From the NCBI RefSeq assembly GCF_022605725.1, contig NC_065546.1, positions 47,116,227-47,180,226 on the forward strand: 64,000 bases of DNA, given 5' to 3'. The translations under genes and the position numbers were made by a program. Shown here piece by piece: positions 57,602-64,000 of the stretch (position 1 is its first letter; each line of letters starts with the position of its first letter). The notes under the pieces were generated by a model. That model was not told the DNA's origin and did not search any database. It saw nothing but the letters and a program-made list of their open reading frames with translations. Origin of the DNA: Anthonomus grandis grandis (Eukaryota; Arthropoda; Insecta; Coleoptera; Curculionidae).

Positions 57602-59333
57602 TAGACAAGAATTACAGCCCTTGTTTAAATATAAATACAAAAAGGACAATAAAGTTAAAAAAAAATAAAAACTAAATACTGAAAAAAAAAGTGCATAAAA
57701 AAACTATTAGCTAGTTCATTTTATTAATAGATAAGAAGATTTAAAAGAAAACAAAATAATTAAAAAAAAAAACTAATTAGGTAATGACCTTAGCAACATA
57801 CGTTAAAACAATATAATATGAGATACAGTAATGATTTTCTTACTTAAATAACATTTACTTCACACAAATAGATCCTAATAAATGAATTACAATAGTTTAA
57901 CAAAACGCACTTTTGCTTGGTGTTCACAGTAAACTGATAAAAGAGAATACCTATATCTACACGATGGTCACAGCTATGCGGTAATCAAAAAAACATAAAG
58001 CAAAAATAAAGGCGGTACATTTCATCCTATATTCTTGTGGATAAGGAACTACTAATTGAAATCAATAATTTTTGTTTGGACTTCAGCTATTTCAGTCATA
58101 ATCATATAGTTTATAATCAGTTGAAGAGTAGCGTGATAAACAAACCAGTTATTCCCATCCTAGCAAATCTTTTACTGAATCAGCTTGTTTCAAGCATATT
58201 AGAAGAATTATACAATAAAATACCTTTCATTAAAGATTATGTTAACGATACTTTTATTATAGTTCCTAAGGAAAAATTACCTAACATTCTCCACCATTTT
58301 AACAGCTATCATAATAAAATATAATTGACTTTTGAGAACATTTTTTATAAACACTTGTATATCTAAGTTTATTAGAAAATAATTTATAAAGAGAGATGCC
58401 GAACAGACTCGTAGGGAGAATGTTCTGCATTTCAAGTTTTCTGTTATTAAAGGTGCCCATTGTTTACTAGGATTAAATATAAGATTTTATTAGATAAGCG
58501 ATCGAGTGTTATCTATCGTATTCCATGTTCTTGCGTAAATTGTATGTCGGACAAACTAGACAGTATTTAGGTTTAAAAGTTAAACAACACACCAACAGAC
58601 ATTGTTGTAATTATCTTGCAACAAAAAGCAATAAAACAGCCTTAGCTTTCCATCACTTTGACACTGGACATGATTTTTTATTTAACAATGTCGGTATTTT
58701 GGATCGGGAAACTAACAACACTAGAAGAAATATTCGCCAAATGATTCACACATATTTATGTCAAGGTAGCATACATTTAAGAACCGACACCTTGGGCTTT
58801 TTAAATAAATATTATTGATTTATATGCCTAAACCTTATGCAAGGCATTTAAATATATTTATTATATTCTTTAATCATAGTTGATTATTAAATCTTAAATA
58901 GTAATTAAATATGACTAAGATAATTGCTTTATAGGACTACAAAATCCCTGGTTTTTTACTTTATTTGTTTATTTTTGCTTTATGCTGTGTCCATCGAATA
59001 GATGTAAGTATTCCCTTTTATCAGTTTATGGTTTACACCAAGCAAAAGTGTGTTTTACTAAACTATTGTAATTCATTTATCAGTATGTAAATCAGTACCG
59101 TATGTCATTTTTTCTGAATGTGATTTAGATTTTTGCTGATTGTTAAGGTGATTAATTAGTTTGTTTTTTTTTCTTTTAGATCTTCTCATCTTTTAATAAA
59201 CGACCTAATAAAATAAACTAGCTAATATTTTTTGTTTATGAGCTCTATGTTTTTCATTATTAAGTTTTTAATTCTATAAACTCCGTGGTCCTTTTTGTAT
59301 TTCTATGTGAATAAAGGCTGTTATTCTTGCCTA
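57602..59333 (+). mobile_element. Penelope-like element, degraded, with long inverted flanks
   Basis: An RT and a GIY-YIG fragment are flanked by inverted imperfect repeats of about 370 and 350 bp (57602-57974 and 58984-59333). Matching landmarks include GAATTACAATAGTTTA, CACTTTTGCTTGGTGT, AAACTGATAAAAG, TATTAGCTAGTT and AATACAAAAAGGAC on the left, with their complements in reverse order on the right. Inverted flanking copies are a known feature of Penelope elements. The RT is truncated at its N-terminal side. Confidence 0.85.
58037..58818 (+). pseudogene. Penelope-type reverse transcriptase and GIY-YIG endonuclease, broken
   Basis: The frame at 58037 has VYNQLKSSVINKPVIPILAN and KDYVNDTFIIVPKEKL; YVND stands where the active-site Y.DD motif belongs, so a catalytic Asp appears changed to Asn. 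TAA at about 58321 replaces a codon in NKI*LTFEN. After a gap with VIYRIPCSC, the Cys-containing linker before the endonuclease, a frameshift near 58530 leads into LYVGQTRQYLGLKVKQH, TALAFHHFDTGHDFLFNNVG and ILDRETNN, the Penelope GIY-YIG domain (here YVG, with downstream R and H). It ends at TGA 58816-58818. Such enzymes copy the element's RNA at the nick made by the endonuclease; this copy is inactive. Confidence 0.92.
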
Positions 59334-60130
59334 CTTTAAGGAAAAAGACTTCTCTCTAAATAATCTTTAGACTATTTCCAATAGAGCTATATTAAGAAAA
59401 ATACTTGCCGGCTAGTTCGGCCTCAAAATATTGAGGAATTAAAAAGGCGCATATAAAAGATAAGATATATGTCGCCAGTGACAGTTAGGGACTCTATACA
59501 ACATTTTTATAATAGGCCAGGATTTTGTCAAGTAGTTAATAGTGTTGTATATTATTTTAATAAATATTATTTAGTTAAAAAATAAGTTGGGCTAAAAAAA
59601 GTGATGGTTTTTTAAGAACGAATTGTATAAGATAAAAAATATGAAATAAAAAATAATGTAGTTCCTTAAAAGTGCCAATAAAAACCAGTTATTAGTTTTT
59701 TGGTTTTTTATTTTTATCGCTTTAAATAAAATCGATTTTGTCATAATTTCGTTTTCTCAAAATATCTTGCTCCATGAAACTATCGTAAATGTTTTAAAAA
59801 GTTTTAATGTTCAGGTATTTTTTCTTCGTTCAATTTTTAGAATTATTGATTAGTATTGGCACTTGCGCGTTTGTTGAAATAAAAAAAATCTATACAGGTA
59901 TAATTAAAAACAACAGCGCTAAAATTTTTTTATAGAACACCCTGTATAATATTATGACGTTTTGCAATTCTATGATATGTTTTGAATCCTTTTTGTATAG
60001 CAAACCATATGCCTAAAGTCAATGGCTTATCAAATATGACGTAACATGGTAGCGAAACTTTAAATTAAAATATAAAAATGTATTCTAGATTTATTGCAAC
60101 TATTCAAGTAGGTAGACCATCTTATTTTTC
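59334..60130. other. AT-rich stretch without a gene
   Basis: No open frame of interest. ATAGAACACCCTGTATAATA at about 59932 resembles a terminal motif found in many insect DNA transposons, and it precedes the transposase fragment below. Confidence 0.4.
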
Positions 60131-60139
60131 AATAGTTTC

Positions 60140-60271
60140 CAATTTTAGAATCTGCGGCCGATTGAGTGGCCATTAAGGTCACCAGATATAAATTCATTAG
60201 ATATTTTCTTAAGGAGCAAAGAATTCAAAAAATCGATGCGCGAACGAATCGACGAATCGATGCGCAAGTGA
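60140..60271 (+). pseudogene. Fragment of DDE transposase (IS630/Tc1/mariner class), C-terminal part
   Basis: Translation of 60155-60271 gives RPIEWPLRSPDINSLDIFLR then SKEFKKSMRERIDESMRK and TGA. It matches the block around the third catalytic acidic residue, usually W-P-x-R-S-P-D-L-N-P-L-D-F-F-L-W-G. The Trp at the end is lost and the rest of the gene is missing. Confidence 0.8.
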
Positions 60272-61992
60272 TTGAAAATGTGCAATTGAAAGATATTTAC
60301 CGAATCTAAAAATGCACTGAAGTAAACGGATAACAAATTAAACATCAGTTGCAATATATATTGTATAATTTTTTTTTCATTAGTCTATTACGTCAAATTT
60401 AATAAACTGCTGACCTTAAACATATAATTTATAGTCATATAGTCATAATATACTAAGTATTCCATTTTATAAAAACTAATGTTAAAAGACCGCGAAAAAA
60501 TCAATTACCATTCACTCTATATTTCAGCTAATAAGAAATATTATTCGTATTGTAAAATTATAAAATAACAATAATGTAAGTTATAAAAATTAATTTACTA
60601 ATCAAAAAATGTGTATTTTAAAATTTATTTATTAATTAGCAACATTAATAATTATTTAATAAGTAACATCCCTTACTGTTGATAAAATATATATATTAAT
60701 CAAAAGGTTCTACTAAAATCAAAATTAACATCTATTATAGACGTTTTCATTTTCCTAGGTTAAAAGAGCATGTGACTTATTAATTTTCATTTTCTGTTTA
60801 ATACAGCTTTTGCACAGACCCTTCACTTTTTGTAGGATTTAGCCTGCAAATAGAATAGAGGCAGAGCGGGTTTTTTATGCATTATTCAGGTGCATTTATT
60901 TGATTAAAAACTGCTTTTTGACGAGAAAAGACCTAATCCGAAGCAAATTGTATTAAAAATTCGTACCTAGAAGTATGGTTTGTGGTATTTTTGTATACTT
61001 ATTAAATAATGACTTTACTTTGGTAATATAAAATGGTGAGATATTCGGTATGATATTTTTATTATTGGCTTAACACTCTATGTAACATAAAAAAAATAAC
61101 TTTTAGTCAGCTTAGATAGGTTCTTAACCGAATAGAGGCACACCCTATTAAAACCTAAAATGAACTATTTGAGTATTTTACCTGCAAAATATTGGCTTAA
61201 AGGATTCCTTACTTTGTATAAATAAGTGTATAAATCAATAAACTGCTATATAAGATTTTCGTCAGAAGATGGCGCTCTCACAGATATTGATTTTGAGCTT
61301 TAACTCTGAGGAAAACTTTAGGGAAAAATCGATATTTGAGTTATTTCATGGATGTAGAGATGTCGCTGGAGTTAATATAATGATATTTCTAATTTACAGT
61401 GGTTATTATACTAAGGCAAGAAAACCTAAATATTATTTTATAATATTTAAAAAATTCCAATGGAAGTGATATAATTATATTTTTTCCTTTATAGATTTTA
61501 CAATTCGGTATTTGTATCTTTTGTGTGCGGAGAAAGAACAAAATAGATCCATATATTCTATTGAGTAAATAAAATAATTAAAATCACTGTTGAGATAAAT
61601 ATTTTATCAGTTCCAACACAATAGAAAAACTCGAAAAATTATGTTTACTGAACTTAATCAATGCGATGTCAAATATTTCACTACTCTTAGCCAAAAGGTC
61701 CTGGATCCTACCTATAAAACCTAGGATAAAGATCCTGGGTTATTAAAGTTAAATTCCTGCTGATATTTAACCACATTCAAGTTAGTAAGAACGCAAATAT
61801 TAAATTTATTTTATTTACGTTGATACAGTAAGAAATATACTTTTTTATCGGCTCTGGCTGAATAAACTATGCTTAAATCCCTGCTAAGATCAATATTTTA
61901 CCCTGTTCATATCAAGAAGAACATAATTTGTGATAATCTTTGTACCTCAAATCTGGCTGACGGGAACGATTTTAAGACGAATGTCCTAGAAT
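60272..61992. other. AT-rich stretch without a recognised gene
   Basis: One 66-codon frame at 61269-61469 (MALSQILILSFNSEENFREK) has no family match and no splice context. Otherwise dense stops on both strands. Confidence 0.4.
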
Positions 61993-62229
61993 ATTGGTCT
62001 GGTTTACCTTGCTGACATTATCGTCGTAGGAAAATCGTTTGGGAGCCACCTGAAAAATCTAGAAAAAATGCTTCTGAAGCTACAAGAATCTGGATTAAAG
62101 TTGAACCCAAAAACATGTAATTTATTTCAAAGAGTTCTGCAGTATCTGGGTCACGTAGTTTCCAGTAAAGGAGTTGCGGTTGACAAGGCAAAGATCTAAA
62201 CTGTCAAAGATTGGCCAGCTATACACAGA
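61993..62229 (+). pseudogene. Ty3/gypsy reverse transcriptase fragment
   Basis: IGLVYLADIIVVGKSF corresponds to the active-site strand (normally YLDDIIV; the first Asp is Ala here). It is followed by HLKNLEKMLLKLQESGLKLN, PKTCNLFQ and QYLGHVVSSKGVAVD, typical of gypsy RT, then a TAA after KAKI and TVKDWPA. The upstream palm and fingers are not recognisable. Confidence 0.88.
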
Positions 62230-63662
62230 CAGCACACATTCTGCAATGGATGTTTAGTACTGGTCCAAACTAAATCAAAATGTCCATGGATTAATAATGG
62301 ACATCCTACATGTATATTCATTTTAAGAAAATCCAATGTACTTCAAACCAACTTTGTTCAATGGATTTTTGTTCATTGGCCTTCTAAAAGATGATTTAAA
62401 AAGTATAATTAGGTTACTTGAGTCCAGTGGATACATTTTCTTAAGTCATTGGACTCTTTTTTTATAGTTTCATAAAGTGTCCATCTCTGGTCGAAAAATA
62501 TTTCTTAGATATACAAGACATACGATAGATTTTTAAATTTCTTAATCCTATGGATAACAAAAAAAGCAATAATTAAGGAAATAAAAATAAAAAACTATTG
62601 GACTGATATTTCTAAAAAAAATGTCCATCTTTGGTCGGAAGTCGAAGGACGTGTTATTAAGCGATTAGCCAATCATCAAATGATCATAACAGCAACGAGT
62701 CGCGTCGGGGCGAATCGTTTACTGGTTATGAGGTGACGTTGACGGCTTTACAACTCTATTTAGTGTATTTATGAACATATTTAATTATTGATGAGGTATA
62801 TAAAATATTCTCAAACTGTGTTTGTGAATTGTGTGATCAATGTACTAAGTATAAATTATTGTACTAAGTACTTTTAATATTCCTATCAGCTGCTAAAACA
62901 TCGACAGATTGTATGGTTCGTAATACATCATAAACATATTATTATACAAGATGGATGTAGTATCGAAACAGAGGACCAAGATGGATCTGTCTATGATGCA
63001 AGAAAATTTCTACCTCTAAAAACACAAAGAAAAGAAGCAGATTTGTAAGAGATCTCCAGTACAAAAAGTGAGTATGAGCATGCATGGCTAAATTTCAAGA
63101 TTATTCTCAAATATATTTTCATAAAAATTCATGCATATAGATTATTCTACATTCTAGAAATTGCCTTTGAACTTCTGTAAGTGAGCCATATTTTAATCAA
63201 GATTTTACGCCTATTTTAATTTCCTATTTTCTATGCATTTGAAAAAAATAAACCGTAGCAAAGAAGTCGCAGTTACAGTTTACCTTAACAGTTTAGATAT
63301 TTGAGTTATAGGTATTTATTTAAGTTACGAAAATCATGTTTGTAATGCCTTTTCTTGTACAAAAAGTAAGAATTGCAATAATAAAATAAAAACAAAATTT
63401 TTGATACCTCAATATTGTCTTAAGAGAACCTCCATCCATTTTGTGTTTCACTAATATTTCGAAATAGAAAATACTTTTTTTGGAACACCCTGTATTAGGG
63501 ATGACACAAAGTTTGCCTCTAGAATAGGGCACTGGACTTGCTATTTTTTACATCCCTTTGGATTGACAAATTATTTGTCCAATGGATAATGGTCCTAGAG
63601 CCGTTTACTTTTATGACATTTGGACTATTCTTAAAAATGATTAAAAAAAAACAACTGTCTGG
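62223..63662. other. Sequence separating two gypsy pol fragments
   Basis: About 1.44 kb with no open frame of its own, lying where the RT connection domain should be. It is rich in CCATGGA/CCAATGGA-like strings (62280-62470, 63575-63590) and has two near copies of GTCCATCT.TGGTCG (62480 and 62622). AGCTAT occurs at both borders (62217-62222 and 63663-63668). An insertion plus deletion of the original pol is the simplest reading. Confidence 0.45.
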
Positions 63663-64000
63663 AGCTATCCACCTACCTGAAGGAAAATTTGTACTGAACA
63701 CCGACCCTAGCAAAGTGGGCTGCTATCCGTGTTGTCCCAAACCCGGGATGACAAAAAAGAAGAACTCATAGGCTATTTTAGTAAGACGCTGTCCAACCCA
63801 CAGCACATCTATTGCATCTTTTGCCGAGAGTTCTTTGCTGCTGTCAAAGCGTTGGAAAACTTCTACAAGTAAGTTTCCACTGTGAGCAAGTTCTATGCCG
63901 CCTTAAAATGGCTGCTTTACTTTACAAATCGATGGATAGAAACGCTATGGGAGATTACTTGGATTTTGAAGATAGAGTGAGAAGAATTTATGAAAATTGG
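63655..64000 (+). pseudogene. Ty3/gypsy RNase H fragment, runs off the window
   Basis: LPEGKFVLNTDPSKVG contains the start of RNase H, with D in NTD. One frame over come LSVLSQTRDDKKEELIGYFS, KTLSNPQHIYCIFCREFFAA and VKALENFYK, stop. After another break come ALKWLLYFTN and RWIETLW. These are the consecutive blocks of gypsy RNase H (YFSKTL..., ALKWL, RWIE.L). At least two frame changes and one stop show decay. It is in the same orientation as the RT fragment and probably from the same insertion. Confidence 0.88.

Noticed and set aside
63538..63654. N-terminal part of the frame starting at 63538 as gypsy coding sequence.
   Set aside because: Gypsy similarity starts only near 63655; the earlier residues belong to the intervening sequence.

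Overview
The window is nuclear DNA of an arthropod, most probably an insect: it is AT-rich, has short GT-AG introns (two of 64 bp), and carries Penelope-like, Tc1/mariner, PIF/Harbinger, Ty1/copia, Ty3/gypsy and KRBA2-type integrase elements together. No bacterial genes, rRNA genes or CRISPR arrays were seen. The species cannot be named from sequence alone.

Bases 1-36586 are a higher-order tandem array (macrosatellite). There are four complete or nearly complete units and a truncated fifth, with boundaries at about 7278, 14564, 22001 and 29426 and spacings of 7286, 7437 and 7425 bp. Each unit has (a) a block of about 833-bp subrepeats, 3-4 copies in most units and about 6 in the last; (b) a complement-strand set of four exon-like segments with GT-AG borders; (c) a long near-perfect inverted repeat whose right arm plus spacer fits a hammerhead ribozyme; (d) a 73-nt complement-strand sequence with a tRNA-like T arm; (e) three perfect hairpins with GAA or TTC triloops; (f) a GC-richer block with three CRE-like TGACGT sites; (g) a 60-75 bp minisatellite. 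The array stops five bases after the first triloop hairpin of unit 5.

Bases 36587-64000 are a mosaic of transposon remnants with a few possible host genes: a LINE RT fragment (-) abutting a copia RNase H fragment (+); a 2153-bp KRBA2-like integrase transposon with about 215-bp terminal inverted repeats, TATA target duplications and a 64-bp intron (39431-41583); a 2715-bp PIF/Harbinger transposon with TAA target duplications (45573-48287); a decayed Tc1/mariner element (48426-50008); an unrecognised last exon (50169-50445); a small SAM-domain gene (52804-55224) with a 1.35-kb foldback element in its intron, flanked on both sides by ACACAATT-type repeats; a candidate two-exon 33-residue microprotein (56522-56751); a Penelope-like element with 350-370 bp inverted flanks (57602-59333); and fragments of a DDE transposase and of gypsy pol.

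The most unusual arrangement is in the Harbinger element. Its two genes lie on opposite strands with interlocking exons: each gene has one exon inside the other's intron. The MADF-BESS partner gene is fully open, while the transposase has one frameshift and one stop. The best candidate for an undescribed system is the 7.3-kb unit itself, which combines a candidate self-cleaving RNA, a tRNA-like sequence, strong hairpins, a promoter-like block and a spliced-gene-like cassette in every repeat.
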